Both the position numbers and the translations under genes were made by a program. DNA of 64,000 nt from Anaerobacillus sp. CMMVII (lineage in GTDB: Bacteria > Bacillota > Bacilli > Bacillales > Anaerobacillaceae). Where the stretch lies: contig NZ_JACEHK010000001.1 of the NCBI RefSeq assembly GCF_025377685.1, positions 300,554 to 364,553 on the forward strand. The letters run 5' to 3'. Positions 16,074 through 26,263 of this stretch are shown here, one piece after another. The notes under the pieces were generated by a model that was not told the DNA's origin, did not search any database, and saw only the letters and a list, made by a program, of their open reading frames with translations. How positions within the stretch are numbered: the first letter of the stretch is position 1; each line of letters starts with the position of its first letter.

Positions 16074-17084
16074 ATGTTACGTGATGAATTTGATTTTATA
16101 GATAAGATAAAACCTATAAAAACCAATCAAAAGGCTCTAATAAAAGGAATAGGTGACGATTCCGCAGTTTTTAAGAGTAGCTCTATGTTTGATGAACTGA
16201 TCTGTATGGATACAATGGTAGAAGGAGTTCATTTTACAAGACAAACGATGACACCATTTATGATAGGCTTTAAGGCTCTCGCAGTAAATGTAAGTGATAT
16301 CGCTGCCATGGGTGGAATACCGACATACTATCTTGTTTCTATTGCTGTTCCAAAGGATTGGACTGAGCATGATCTTAAAGAGATTTATGAAGGGATGTCG
16401 CAGATAGGTGAACAATATTCAATGGACTTGATTGGCGGTGACACAGTTTCCTCCAAACAAGGCCTAATCATAACTGTTACTGTTTGTGGAAAAGTCGAGG
16501 AAGGAACGAACCTTTTCCGAAGCAATGCTAAGCCAGGGGATTTGGTTTTTGTTGTAGGAGAACTAGGGGCTTCGGCTGCAGGGCTAGAGCTTTTATTAAA
16601 GAATGGACTAAGTTACACTTACTCTACTCATGAAAAAATGCTCCTGAAGCAGCATCAATTGCCTGAACCTCAAGTAGAGGCAGGGAGAATTTTAGCGGAA
16701 AGTCGTGAAAATATCGCATTAAATGATATCAGCGACGGTCTAGCAAGTGAAACCAATGAAATTGCTGAAGCAAGTATGGTTGATTTGCACCTAGATTTTG
16801 AAAAAATCCCTAGGAGTAAGTATATAAAAAATTACCCATTACTTGATCAAAAGAGATGGAGTCTATTTGGGGGCGAAGATTATTTTCTAGTGGGCACAAT
16901 GTCTAAGTCTACCTTTGATAAAATTAATCAAACGTTTGATCAAAAAGGGATAAAGCTTAGCGTCATTGGAGATGTGACAGTTGGTTCTGGAGAAGTATAT
17001 CTAACTCATAACAATAAAAAAGAAAAGCTACCGAAAAGGGGCTTTAATCATTTTGATAAAGGTGAAGAAAATGGAAAACTTTAA
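16074..17084 (+). CDS. thiL: Thiamine-monophosphate kinase ThiL
   Basis: ThiL phosphorylates thiamine monophosphate to thiamine diphosphate, the last step of the pathway, in the cytosol. The frame is open from a GTG at 16062, but AGGTGCGG at 16060-16067 is better placed for the ATG at 16074, giving 336 aa, near the usual size. Motifs seen are the N-terminal KGIGDDSAV (Mg-ATP binding aspartates), VNVSDIAAMGG, GGDT and NDISDGLASE, all typical of the PurM/ThiL fold. It opens the thiL-tsaE-tsaB-rimI-tsaD operon and overlaps tsaE by 14 nt. It is linked in pathway, though not in position, to the riboswitch-controlled thiG-thiH at 28-30 kb. Confidence 0.92.
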   Translation: MLRDEFDFIDKIKPIKTNQKALIKGIGDDSAVFKSSSMFDELICMDTMVEGVHFTRQTMTPFMIGFKALAVNVSDIAAMGGIPTYYLVSIAVPKDWTEHDLKEIYEGMSQIGEQYSMDLIGGDTVSSKQGLIITVTVCGKVEEGTNLFRSNAKPGDLVFVVGELGASAAGLELLLKNGLSYTYSTHEKMLLKQHQLPEPQVEAGRILAESRENIALNDISDGLASETNEIAEASMVDLHLDFEKIPRSKYIKNYPLLDQKRWSLFGGEDYFLVGTMSKSTFDKINQTFDQKGIKLSVIGDVTVGSGEVYLTHNNKKEKLPKRGFNHFDKGEENGKL

Positions 17085-17529
17085 AGTACATACAACGTCT
17101 CCTGAAGAGACCATGGGTATAGCAGAAAGACTTGGGTTACTTCTTAATGCTGGCGCAGTTATTACATTAGAAGGAGATCTTGGAGCAGGAAAGACTCACT
17201 TCACAAAAGGATTAGCAAAAGGATTAAATGTTAAAAGAACTGTAAATAGCCCGACCTTTACCATAATTAAAGAATATAAAGGAAGACTGCCGCTTTACCA
17301 TATGGATGTTTATAGAGTCTGTGAGGCTGATGAGGATTTGGGCTTTGACGAATATTTTTACGGGTATGGGGTAACAGTCGTAGAGTGGGCTAGTTTAATT
17401 AAAGAGCAATTGCCACAAGAACTTCTTTCCATAGAAATTTCCCATGCAGGAGAAGATAACAGGGAAATTGTATTTAGACCAAAAGGTGAACGGTACATTT
17501 TATTATGTAAGGAGTTACTAAACCTATGA
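17071..17529 (+). CDS. tsaE: tRNA t6A synthesis ATPase TsaE
   Basis: TsaE is the small ATPase that works with TsaB and TsaD to place threonylcarbamoyl on A37 of ANN-decoding tRNAs. The ATG at 17071 has AAAGGTGAAG just upstream and overlaps the end of thiL, giving 152 aa. It has a Walker A GDLGAGKT (residues 35-42), NSPTFTIIKEY and the YHMDVYR Walker-B-like segment, with the VVEWA motif later. All three core genes of the pathway are in this operon. Confidence 0.93.
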   Translation: MENFKVHTTSPEETMGIAERLGLLLNAGAVITLEGDLGAGKTHFTKGLAKGLNVKRTVNSPTFTIIKEYKGRLPLYHMDVYRVCEADEDLGFDEYFYGYGVTVVEWASLIKEQLPQELLSIEISHAGEDNREIVFRPKGERYILLCKELLNL

Positions 17530-18226
17530 AAACTCTAGCAATCGATACATCTACTTTTGTTATGGGAATTGCATTAGTAGATGAAAATCAGGTTTTAGGT
17601 GAGGTTATTACAAATCTGAAAAAAACCATTCCCTTCGGTTGATGCCGGCAATCGATGAATTATTGAAGGATGCGGGAGTTCACCCAAAAGAATTACAACG
17701 AATTGTTGTAGCTCATGGTCCAGGTTCCTATACAGGGGTTAGAATCGGCGTGACTACTGCAAAAACGTTAGCATGGACGTTAGGTATCCCGCTTGTTGGG
17801 CTCTCAAGTTTAGAAGTTTTAGCGCAAAATGGTCGATTTTTTCATGGAGTCGTTTCGCCAATCTTTGATGCTAGAAGAGGGCAAGTCTATACTGGACTTT
17901 ATGGGACTAAAAATGGTGTCTTTACAACACTAGTGGAAGATCAAATTTGTCTTTTAAAGGATTGGGCAGACTATTTACATAGTAACTATGAGAATGTCCT
18001 CTTTTTAGGTAACGACATTTCACTGCATAAAGAAATGATTGAAGAGCGTCTAGGTAAAAAAGTGATGTTTGGTGCGATTAGTGATCATAATCCTAGACCA
18101 AGTGAACTAGCGAGGTTAGGTATGAATATGGATCCTATCCAAAATATTCATGAGTTCACGCCTAATTACATTCGTTTAGCAGAGGCCGAGACGAATTGGT
18201 TAGCTAATCAAAAAAATAAGGCTTAG
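17526..18226 (+). CDS. tsaB: tRNA t6A synthesis protein TsaB (frameshifted in this sequence)
   Basis: TsaB is the catalytically inactive ASKHA partner that scaffolds TsaD. The ATG at 17526 overlaps the tsaE stop by 4 nt and begins MKTLAIDTST, the usual start. The frame breaks in an A7 tract at 17619-17625; one more A gives NLKKNHSLRLMPAIDELL and continues to 18226, about 233 aa, a normal length. Further motifs are VAHGPGSYTGVRIG and the FDARRGQVYTG segment. The break is very likely a sequencing error because the rest is well conserved. Confidence 0.88.
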
Positions 18227-18243
18227 ATAAGGTAGTTGCTTGT

Positions 18244-18693
18244 ATGGAAGGAAATTATAGTATTCGATATATGGTAGAAGCAGATATAGATGATGTATTA
18301 ATTGTTGAAAATAATTCTTTTGCGACACCTTGGAGCCGAACAGCCTTTGTAAATGAAATAAGAAATAATAAGTTTGCTCATTACCTAGTTGTTGAAGATA
18401 ACGGAAAAATTATTGGGTATTGTGGAGTATGGGTAATTGTTGATGAAGCTCACATTACCAATATTGCGATTCATCCGCTATATCGAGGTCAAAAGCTAGG
18501 AGAACAGCTGTTGGTTCATGGTATTGAGCTTGCTCGAACTTTAGGGGCGACAAAAATGACGTTAGAAGTTCGCGTCTCTAATCATATTGCCCAAAGACTT
18601 TATAGTAAATTAGGATTTCAACCAGGTGGGATAAGGAAGAATTATTATACAGATAACCAAGAGAATGCTCTTGTCATGTGGGTGGGTTTGTAA
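18244..18693 (+). CDS. rimI: Ribosomal-protein-alanine N-acetyltransferase RimI
   Basis: A GNAT-fold acetyltransferase of 149 aa, the usual RimI size, which acetylates the N-terminus of ribosomal protein S18 in known cases. The ATG at 18244 follows AAGGTAG. Motifs seen are [10 protein letters not shown] near the start (RimI signature), the acetyl-CoA loop at about residues 77-90 ([10 protein letters not shown]), LEVRVSN and the ALVMW end. It overlaps tsaD by one base. RimI genes commonly sit between tsaB and tsaD. Confidence 0.92.
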   Translation: MEGNYSIRYMVEADIDDVLIVENNSFATPWSRTAFVNEIRNNKFAHYLVVEDNGKIIGYCGVWVIVDEAHITNIAIHPLYRGQKLGEQLLVHGIELARTLGATKMTLEVRVSNHIAQRLYSKLGFQPGGIRKNYYTDNQENALVMWVGL

Positions 18694-19706
18694 TGGAAAA
18701 TAAACTTATTTTAGCAATAGAAACTAGTTGCGATGAAACAGCAGCAGCTGTTATTAAAAATGGTAGAGAGATTTTATCAAATGTTGTTGCCTCGCAAATC
18801 GAGAGTCATATGCGCTTTGGTGGAGTTGTCCCAGAAATTGCATCAAGACATCATGTGGAACAAATCACGATTATTATCGATCAAGCAATGCAAGAAGCAA
18901 ATATAAGCTTTGGTGATCTATCAGCTGTAGCAGTGACAGCAGGTCCAGGACTTGTTGGTGCGCTGTTAATAGGTGTAAATGCTGCCAAAGCGATAGCACT
19001 TGCTCATGATTTACCGCTAATCGGTGTGCACCACATAGCAGGACATATTTATGCAAACCAATTAATCACTGAACTTAAGTTTCCATTAATGACTCTTGTC
19101 GTCTCTGGTGGACATACTGAGCTTGTTTATATGGAAGAGCAAGGTAGCTTTGAAGTCATTGGAGAAACAAGAGACGATGCAGTAGGGGAAGCATACGATA
19201 AAGTGGCGAGGACGCTAAAGCTTCCTTACCCTGGTGGACCACATATTGATCGTCTAGCTGCTAGTGGAAATCCGACGATTGATCTTCCAAGAGCATGGTT
19301 AGAAGCGGATTCTTATGACTTTTCATTTAGTGGATTAAAGTCAGCGGTGATCAATACTTTACATAACGCGAACCAAAAAGGACTTGAAATATCCAATGAA
19401 GACTTAGCGGCAAGCTTCCAAGAAAGTGTCATTGAGGTTCTTGTGGAAAAGTCGAAGCGCGCTGCTCAAGAATATAATGTAAAGCAATTTCTTCTAGCAG
19501 GTGGAGTCGCAGCCAATAAAGGCTTAAGAAATAAACTTACCGAACAATTTGAACGACTGGGGATTGAACTAGTAATTCCCCCACTTAACTTATGCACAGA
19601 CAATGCCGCTATGATTGGTGCCGCTGCTTTTGTAAAACTAGAAAAACAACAATTTGCTACCTTTGACCTAAACGGTAACCCAGGGTTAGACTTAGAAAAA
19701 GAATAA
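18693..19706 (+). CDS. tsaD: tRNA t6A transferase catalytic subunit TsaD
   Basis: TsaD transfers the threonylcarbamoyl group to A37 of tRNA. The frame extends to a GTG at 18678, but the ATG at 18693, overlapping the rimI stop, gives the usual [16 protein letters not shown] start and 337 aa. The iron-binding HxxxH is H114/H118 ([10 protein letters not shown]). Also present are [26 protein letters not shown] and the late [11 protein letters not shown] block. This is the last gene of the operon; a terminator follows. In B. subtilis its 3' side carries a DnaA-box cluster, as here. Confidence 0.95.
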   Translation: MENKLILAIETSCDETAAAVIKNGREILSNVVASQIESHMRFGGVVPEIASRHHVEQITIIIDQAMQEANISFGDLSAVAVTAGPGLVGALLIGVNAAKAIALAHDLPLIGVHHIAGHIYANQLITELKFPLMTLVVSGGHTELVYMEEQGSFEVIGETRDDAVGEAYDKVARTLKLPYPGGPHIDRLAASGNPTIDLPRAWLEADSYDFSFSGLKSAVINTLHNANQKGLEISNEDLAASFQESVIEVLVEKSKRAAQEYNVKQFLLAGGVAANKGLRNKLTEQFERLGIELVIPPLNLCTDNAAMIGAAAFVKLEKQQFATFDLNGNPGLDLEKE

Positions 19707-19712
19707 TTGGAA

Positions 19713-19746
19713 AGACTGTCCTAATGAAGAGGGGCGGTCTTTTTTA
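19713..19746 (+). terminator. Terminator of the thiL-tsaD operon
   Basis: AAAGACTGTCC pairs with GGGGCGGTCTTT across a short loop and ends in a T run, 6 nt after the tsaD stop. Confidence 0.85.
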
Positions 19747-19822
19747 GTGTAAAGTTTAAAGTTGTGACGTAGAATCTGCGAAGCTTACTTTAAAAAAATC
19801 TACACTCTACACATTAAACTAA
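19747..19822. repeat. Imperfect inverted repeat
   Basis: AGTGTAAAGTTTAAAG near the left edge and CTACACATTAAACT near the right edge are roughly inverted, with TCTGCGAAGC in the middle. It resembles the other TTTTGAGTT-type hairpins of this window in layout but not in sequence. No gene lies here. Confidence 0.4.
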
Positions 19823-19856
19823 AAAGGGGAACGTATATACTTATTAACAACTCAAT

Positions 19857-20016
19857 TGTGGATAGTGTGGATAACTCATAAAAAACGTGTCGAAATAAGG
19901 AAATGGTGTGTTAATAAAAGTTTTGGGGATAAAATTGTGGATATTGTTAATAACTTTCTCAAAACCTTTTAAAATAAGGTTTTATTTGTGGGTAAATATG
20001 TTGATAATGTGGATAT
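19857..20016. promoter_or_regulatory. DnaA-box cluster between tsaD and the next gene
   Basis: One perfect DnaA box on the minus strand (TGTGGATAA at 19866-19874, the complement of TTATCCACA) and four with one mismatch: TGTGGATAG at 19857, TGTGGATAT at 19936, TGTGGGTAA at 19987 and TGTGGATAT at 20008. All point the same way within 160 bp of AT-rich DNA with no gene. I recall the gcp(tsaD)-ydiF gap of B. subtilis being one of its few strong DnaA-binding regions outside oriC, so this is probably the equivalent site, which titrates DnaA. Confidence 0.7.
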
Positions 20017-20056
20017 GTCAGAAAATTTGTGACTTTTTATGGGGTAGAGGGAGTTT

Positions 20057-22194
20057 ATGAACATAATAAAGAAAATAATTATAAGTACTTTTATACTTTT
20101 GTTAATAGTTTGTGGAAAAACAGTATTGGCAGATGCTGTCGAAAAAAAAAGTTTTACCATGATTCTAATACCTGATTTTTCGTTTCAGGAAGTAAAATGG
20201 TTGAAAGAAAATGGACACTTTTTAGAGTTGTGGAAATCTGGAGGATTATCTGCGGTAAATATACGCCCAGATGGGCCTTATTCATATTTAAATAACATGG
20301 TTACGATGGCTTCAGGTGCCCGCGGATTAGGGGTTGAAGGCTGGAATGCTTTTATTAAGGGAGAAACAGAGAATGGTGTGTTGGTTGAAGAACTTTATCA
20401 ACAATGGACGGGGACGGTTGTTGATGAAGGAATTATTTTTCATCCATTGCTTCATAAGCTTGTGGATAAAAATAAAGATACTTCTTATCGCTCTGAAATA
20501 GGAATTCTCGGCCAAACTTTAAAAGAGCATGGGATTAGTAGCTATGTCATTGGTAACAGTGACGCAGGAACTGAAAAGGTACGCTATGGATCTTTGTTAA
20601 CAATGGACAAAGAAGGGGTAGCAAAGGGTTCGCTCCAAGAGGCTACGAAAAAGAGTGTAGAGTCACCATGGGGATCTGTGATGGATGTTGGATATATTTT
20701 TGAGACTTTGAATACCATTCAAACTTCTCTAGATCCTGCTTTTACAGTCGTTGAGTGGGGAGATATACACAGGTTATATAAGCAAAAAGGCAATATGACA
20801 CAAACACACTTTACCAAACAGTACGAATTAACCTTAGTAAGGTTAGAGCAATTTTTAAATGAATTACTTACTAACGGTTATGCACAAAACGTGATGTTGT
20901 TATCCCCAATGGTGAATACAGATGCTTATCAAAATAAGGAAAGGCTTGCCCCTTTATTTTATTGGCAAACATCTGCATTTAATGACAGATATTATTTGTA
21001 CTCAGGTACAACGAGGCAAAAATATGTTGTAAGTAACTTAGACATTGTACCAACAGTTTTAGATTTTTTGAGATTGATGCTTCTTCTGCCTTTTTTGGGA
21101 GTCCTTTACGACCAAAAATGGATAACAACATCACGCTTGAAGTTGGACTAAAAAAGATTGATTTAATGTTTTTGATTTTTAAAACACGAAATGTCATCTT
21201 ATCAAGCTATATCACATTATTAGTCCTCTTATTAGTAATCACAAGTGTTATTATTTTGTATAAAGATAAGAATACTACTTGGAAGGGTATTGCCAAAATC
21301 CTACTCATCAGTGGAATTAGTTCTCCGTTATGGCTATTACTAACCCCATATAGCTTGAATTATCTACAACCAAATATTTATTTACTGCTATTAATTGTTT
21401 GTAGCTTTTTAACAGGGTATCTGGTTCTCAGGTTTATTCCAAATCCGATTCTTTTTATAAGTGCTGCTCTATTTCTAGCCATTACTAGTGATCTGTTATT
21501 AGGAAACTTCTTTATGCAACGATCCTACTTAGGTTATGATCCTATAATCGGAGCTAGGTATTATGGGATTGGCAATGAGTACGCTGGAGTTTATTTAATT
21601 TCGGGGCTTCTTTTACTCGAGAGGACGCTGATAAGAAAATGGTTTTTGTTAGTGGTTATTAGTGTTGGACAGGTATTTTTGTTAGGTTCAACGTTTTTTG
21701 GGGCGAATGCTGGGGCTACTCTTTCTGCAGGAATTATGTTCGGCTATTTTGCTTATCGAAGTTTTTTTCCAAGGATAGAATGGCGAAAGCTTTTAGTCAT
21801 TTTCGCAGTCTTAGTTTTTCTGAATTTAGTGCTATTGTTTGTAACACAACTAAATGGACAACAATCACATATTGGCTATGCTTTTTCGAGAATGTTCCAA
21901 GGAGACTTTGGGTTTATTATCGATACGATCCAGAGAAAGATAGCGATGAATTGGAAGATCTTCCGATATAGTAATTGGACTCAGCTTTTTGTTACAACGT
22001 ATTTATTAATTGCCTTCTATTTGTGGCGCAAAAAGGAGATTGTTCGCAGTAGAGTTCGGAGGCTTTTAATTCAGACAGGGGTGGTTGCTTCCATCGCCCT
22101 GCTATTATTAAATGATTCAGGAGTCGTTGCCGCAGCAACTTCTATGTTTATAATTGTTTGTACAAGCTATTACTGGGCGTTAGATGAAGTGTAA
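20057..22194 (+). CDS. Alkaline-phosphatase-fold exported domain fused to a polytopic membrane domain (frameshifted in this sequence)
   Basis: Two open frames (20057-21151 and 21118-22194) join into one ~712-aa protein if one T is added to the T6 tract at 21064-21069, giving VPTVLDFFEIDASSAFFGSPL. The N-terminal half has a signal peptide (MNIIKKIIISTFILLLIVCG) and an alkaline-phosphatase/sulfatase-like layout with a late SNLDIVPTVLDF, the metal-site style end of such domains. The C-terminal half has eight or more hydrophobic segments with GYDPIIGARYYGIGNEYAG between them. The function is unknown; a cell-surface polymer or phospho-group role is a guess. The ATG has only a modest GGTAGAGGGAG upstream. 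Confidence 0.7.
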
Positions 22195-22198
22195 AGTT

Positions 22199-22356
22199 AT
22201 AAGTTTTGAGTTATGAGGGATGAGTAGAGATATAGTTTTGAGTTAAGAGGGATGAGTTTTGAGTTAATGATAGTAAAGCTCCGAAGCATTACTTGAAAAC
22301 AACTCAAAACTCAAAATTCAAAACTCAAAACTTAAACTTAAACTCAAAACTCTAAA
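22199..22356. repeat. GAGTTTTGAGTT-type large hairpin repeat
   Basis: Repeated GAGTTTTGAGTT words on the left and AACTCAAAACTC words on the right form a large inverted repeat around GCTCCGAAGC. It fills the gap between two convergent genes and could act as a two-way terminator. A related element lies at 28729-28822, and a half element lies after each complete 23S gene. Confidence 0.65.
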
Positions 22357-24285
22357 CTATTCTTCAAGCTCACTCCATTCTTCCATTAAGCCATCAAGTT
22401 CTTGTTTGTGAGCTTCAATTTCACTGTTTAATTGAGACACTCGAGTGTGGTCTTGGTAGACATCAGGATCACAAAGGGCAGCTTCCTTCCCAGCAAGCTC
22501 TAACTCGAGCTTTTCAATAGCTTGTTCAATTTCTTCGAGACGTCTTTGGCGTTGACGTTCTTTTCGCTTGGCTTCTTTATCTTGTAAAAAACTTTGTTTA
22601 TTAGGTTGTTCCTCTTGTACTTGAACCTTCTCTAATTCTTTTTCTTTTAATTGTTTCCGTTCTAAGTTTTCTTGTTTTTTTGTCAGATAGTAGTCATAAT
22701 CACCAATATAATCGATCAGACCTTCTTTCGTCATTTCCACGACCCGAGTTGCCATCCGGTTCACGAAGTAGCGGTCATGGGAAACGAAAAGTAGTGTTCC
22801 TGGATAGTCCAATAAAGCACTTTCGAGAATTTCTTTACTATCGAGGTCAAGATGGTTTGTTGGCTCATCTAGGATTAGAAAGTTAGCTTTTTGCATCATT
22901 AACTTCGCCAATGCAACACGAGCCTTTTCGCCCCCGCTTAAGTCAGAGACATTTTTTAAGACATCATCACCACTAAAAAGGAAGTTACCTAGAATGGTAC
23001 GAATTTCTTTTTCAGGTGTTAATGGATATTCGTCCCATAGCTCGTGTAAAACTTGTTTATTAGAATTAAGATTGGCTTGTTCCTGATCATAATAGCCTAT
23101 CAAGACGTTACTACCGTATTTGATCTTTCCGGCAACGGGTTCAAGTTGCTTTGTAATAATCTTTAATAGAGTTGATTTACCAATTCCATTTGGCCCTAGG
23201 AGGGCAATACTCTCAGCGCGGTTAATCGCTAGAGTAAGATCTTCAAATAATGGTTTGGAATTTGGATATCCAACAGCAAGCTGCTCGGTTCTTAAGACAT
23301 CATTTCCAGTTTGCTTCATTATTTCAAATGAAAAGCGTGCAGATTTCTCATCGCCTTGTGGGCGGTCTAAGAGTTCCATTCTTTCGAGTTGCTTCCGCCG
23401 ACTCTGGGCTCGCTTGGTTGTCGAGGCTCTTGCAATGTTGCGTTCGACAAACGTTTGAAGTTTTTCTATTTCACCCTGCTGTTTTTCATATTGCTTCATT
23501 TCAATTTCGTAGCGCTTCGCTTTTTCGTCTAGATAAAAGCTATAGTTCCCAGAAAACTTTGTCGTTTTCGTTCTTGAGATTTCATATACCACATTAGCCA
23601 CTTTATCTAAGAAATAGCGGTCATGGGAGACAATTAAAATTGCACCTTCATAATGAAGGAGATATTGTTCTAACCAAGAAAGTGTTTCAATGTCTAGGTG
23701 GTTTGTCGGTTCATCTAAAATGAGAATATCAGGACGAGTCAATAGAAGTTTTCCTAAAGCAAGTCGGGTTTTTTGCCCGCCACTTAGCGTTGATACTTTT
23801 GTAGAATAGTCTTTATCAGAAAAGTGAAGGCCAGATAAGATGCTACGGATATCTGCTTCGTATTTATAACCACCTTTTTCTTTGAAGGTTTCTGAAAGAA
23901 GATCGTAATCTGATAATAACTTTTCATATACTTTTTCATTATTAATACAATTGGGATCTGCCATTTTTGTTTCTAAGCTTCGAAGCTCTTTTTCCATCTT
24001 AATTAGTGGTTCAAAAACAGCAAGCATCTCATCCCAAATTGATTTCGTAGATTCCAAGCCTGTATCTTGGGCTAAGTAGCCCAAAGTAACGTCCTTAGGT
24101 ATAATAATATCCCCTGAATTATAGGAGAGTTTTCCGGCAATAATTTTTAATAGCGTCGATTTTCCGGCACCATTTCGGCCAACAATCGCCACTCTATCTT
24201 TTGATTGGACTTCTAATTTTATATTCGATAATATTGGTTCAGCACCAAACGATTTTGTCAATTGAACGCATTGTAAAAGTATCAT
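22357..24285 (-). CDS. ydiF: ABC-F family ATPase YdiF
   Basis: A 642-aa ABC-F protein with two ATPase domains and no membrane segments; such proteins act on the ribosome, some in antibiotic protection or translation control. Walker A sites are GRNGAGKST at residues 36-44 and GPNGIGKST at about 360, with signatures LSGGQKTRLALG and LSGGEKARVALA and Walker B DEPTNHLD twice. The C-terminal ~100 residues form a charged coiled coil. It is convergent with the membrane-protein gene on its 3' side and diverges from moaC. The position after tsaD matches B. subtilis ydiF. Confidence 0.92.
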   Translation of the reverse strand: MILLQCVQLTKSFGAEPILSNIKLEVQSKDRVAIVGRNGAGKSTLLKIIAGKLSYNSGDIIIPKDVTLGYLAQDTGLESTKSIWDEMLAVFEPLIKMEKELRSLETKMADPNCINNEKVYEKLLSDYDLLSETFKEKGGYKYEADIRSILSGLHFSDKDYSTKVSTLSGGQKTRLALGKLLLTRPDILILDEPTNHLDIETLSWLEQYLLHYEGAILIVSHDRYFLDKVANVVYEISRTKTTKFSGNYSFYLDEKAKRYEIEMKQYEKQQGEIEKLQTFVERNIARASTTKRAQSRRKQLERMELLDRPQGDEKSARFSFEIMKQTGNDVLRTEQLAVGYPNSKPLFEDLTLAINRAESIALLGPNGIGKSTLLKIITKQLEPVAGKIKYGSNVLIGYYDQEQANLNSNKQVLHELWDEYPLTPEKEIRTILGNFLFSGDDVLKNVSDLSGGEKARVALAKLMMQKANFLILDEPTNHLDLDSKEILESALLDYPGTLLFVSHDRYFVNRMATRVVEMTKEGLIDYIGDYDYYLTKKQENLERKQLKEKELEKVQVQEEQPNKQSFLQDKEAKRKERQRQRRLEEIEQAIEKLELELAGKEAALCDPDVYQDHTRVSQLNSEIEAHKQELDGLMEEWSELEE

Positions 24286-24680
24286 TTATCATCATCCCTA
24301 ACATTAAGTAGCAATCTAACGCACAAACAATTATAATCATACCGTTAGTGTACCGTAATCAAATATGGACAAGCAAATAATACTTTTATCCCCCAAAAAA
24401 CAAACGTCGGTTGAATGGATAATAATATTAGGTAAGTGCTATTTCCTCAAGATAGTAACATTAAGACAGCTAGTAATGAAGAGATATTAAGTTATCGGGG
24501 AAGCCTTTCTAACATTTGAAGGCTTTAGACACCAAATATGGATTATAAATTGAATTACTCTTGAAAAGAGCCCTTAAAAAAAGAGAATTATTTCATTTTC
24601 GTTACAATTTATGAAACGATTACAAATTTGACAAAATGGTGTACAATATATTTGTAATGAATTGAAAGGGGACATTTGAA
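24286..24680. promoter_or_regulatory. Divergent intergenic region, ydiF and moaC promoters
   Basis: 395 nt without a gene. A small hairpin (AAGCCTTT/AAGGCTTT, about 24504-24531) lies in the middle without a proper T run. For moaC, TTACAA at 24620, a 16-nt spacer and TACAAT at 24642 is the best sigma-A candidate. A TTGACA at 24628 lacks a well-spaced -10. I cannot place the ydiF promoter with confidence. Confidence 0.4.
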
Positions 24681-25175
24681 ATGTCATCGTTTACTCATTT
24701 TAATGAACAAGGACGCGCAAAAATGGTCGATATCTCTGAAAAGAATGAGACGGTTCGAACAGCTTTAGCAAAGTCTAGTGTTGAAGTAAGTGCAGAAATT
24801 TATACAAAAATTAAAGAAGGATCCATGGGCAAAGGGGATGTTCTTGGCGTAGCTCAGGTTGCAGGAGTCATGGCTGCGAAAAGAACGGCTGATTGGATCC
24901 CAATGTGTCATCCACTAGCATTAACAGGCGTGGATGTTACCTTTGATTGGTCTACAAAAGACGACAATCACAAGCTTAATATTTACGTAAAAGTAAAAAC
25001 AAAGGGAAGTACAGGAGTTGAAATGGAAGCTTTAACGGCAGCTTCTGCTGTTGCTTTAACGGTTTATGATATGTGCAAAGCTGTTGATAAAGGAATGGTT
25101 ATTGGACCTACATACTTAGTTGAAAAAACAGGTGGAAAAAGCGGAGATTTTAAAAGAGAGAAAAGTGTAGACTAA
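24681..25175 (+). CDS. moaC: Cyclic pyranopterin monophosphate synthase MoaC
   Basis: MoaC, acting after MoaA, turns 3',8-cyclo-7,8-dihydro-GTP into cyclic pyranopterin monophosphate, the first step to molybdopterin. It is 164 aa, the usual size, with GGGG at 24668 before the ATG. Motifs seen are [12 protein letters not shown] at the start, MCHPLALTG (catalytic His region), [26 protein letters not shown] (catalytic Lys region) and KTGGKSG at the end. No other molybdenum-cofactor gene is in the window. moaC lies between ydiF and rex as in B. subtilis. Confidence 0.95.
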   Translation: MSSFTHFNEQGRAKMVDISEKNETVRTALAKSSVEVSAEIYTKIKEGSMGKGDVLGVAQVAGVMAAKRTADWIPMCHPLALTGVDVTFDWSTKDDNHKLNIYVKVKTKGSTGVEMEALTAASAVALTVYDMCKAVDKGMVIGPTYLVEKTGGKSGDFKREKSVD

Positions 25176-25353
25176 AACAATTAACATTTGTACCGACTAA
25201 AGGGGAAAAACCGGGAGTTATTAGCAAGGATTTGTGAATTGGTAAACAATGAAACATAGAAAATGAGGATTTGCATTAGTGGGGATGAGCACCTAAACCA
25301 TTGATTTTGTTTTGCCCTTTATCTAGTTGAAGGTACAGGTTGGAGGCAGAAAA

Positions 25354-25989
25354 ATGAATATCGATCAAACGAAAATTCCTCAAGCAACGGCAAAACGGTT
25401 GCCTTTGTATTATCGATTTTTAGAAAATTTACAAGCGTCTGGGAAGCAAAGAGTTTCGTCTTCGGAATTAAGTGAAGCCGTAAAAGTAGATTCAGCAACG
25501 ATTCGTCGAGATTTCTCCTACTTTGGTGCACTTGGGAAAAAGGGGTATGGATACAATGTAAATTATCTATTAACCTTTTTTAGAAAAACATTAGACCAGG
25601 ATGAGGTTACGAATGTCGCACTAATCGGTGTCGGAAACTTAGGGACAGCATTTTTGCATTACAATTTCTCAAAGAATAATAGTACAAGAATTGAACTAGC
25701 TTTTGATGTCGATGAAAATAAAGTCGGGACTGAGCTTGGAAGCGTTCCTATTTATCATTTAGATGATTTAGAAAAAGTTTTAGACTCTTCTATTTCAGTC
25801 GCGATATTAACTGTACCGTCATCCGTTGCTCAAAAGGTAGCAGATCGTTTGGTTGCTTGTGGTATAAAAGGAATTTTGAATTTCACACCAGCCAGACTAT
25901 CAGTACCAAAGAACATCCGAGTTCATCATATTGATCTATCGGTTGAACTTCAGTCATTAATTTATTTTCTTAAGCATTATCCAATGTAA
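25354..25989 (+). CDS. rex: Redox-sensing repressor Rex
   Basis: Rex senses the NADH/NAD+ ratio and represses fermentation and alternative respiration genes when NADH is low. The frame opens at a TTG at 25327, but TTGGAGGCAG before the ATG at 25354 gives [10 protein letters not shown] and 211 aa, the family size. The N-terminal winged helix ([27 protein letters not shown]) and the Rossmann GVGNLG (residues 92-97) are clear, with a domain-swapped C-terminal helix ([12 protein letters not shown]). A weak Rex-like site sits upstream at 25232-25249. A terminator follows. Confidence 0.95.
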   Translation: MNIDQTKIPQATAKRLPLYYRFLENLQASGKQRVSSSELSEAVKVDSATIRRDFSYFGALGKKGYGYNVNYLLTFFRKTLDQDEVTNVALIGVGNLGTAFLHYNFSKNNSTRIELAFDVDENKVGTELGSVPIYHLDDLEKVLDSSISVAILTVPSSVAQKVADRLVACGIKGILNFTPARLSVPKNIRVHHIDLSVELQSLIYFLKHYPM

Positions 25990-26015
25990 GAGTCGTACCT
26001 GCACGAAATACAATG

Positions 26016-26056
26016 AAAGGGTTATCACATGTCTAAACAGTGGTAACCCTTTTTTA
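26016..26056 (+). terminator. Terminator of rex
   Basis: AAAGGGTTATCAC and GTGGTAACCCTTT form a 13-bp stem with one wobble, followed by a T run. Confidence 0.9.
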
Positions 26057-26263
26057 TTATAGAATCAATTTGGCTACGGAGATAACAAAGACGTTCAATC
26101 CAATTACTCTTACCTTCAGTATTGTAAATCTGATAGTTAGGGTTTTTTCTTCTTTATAAATGACTGGTAAAAAAATCCTTGATTATTAAACCCTTCTATA
26201 CTAAAATTTCATTTTTCATGGTATGATTAAAAATATATTTCGAAAAACGAAAGGATTCTACAG

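Noticed and set aside
17639..18226. A shortened TsaB starting at 17639
   Set aside because: The true N-terminus (MKTLAIDTST from 17526) is present just upstream in another frame; the short form is an artefact of one missing base.
23120..23597. Two plus-strand frames of 112 and 115 codons
   Set aside because: They lie antisense inside ydiF, whose frame, motifs and codon use are clear.
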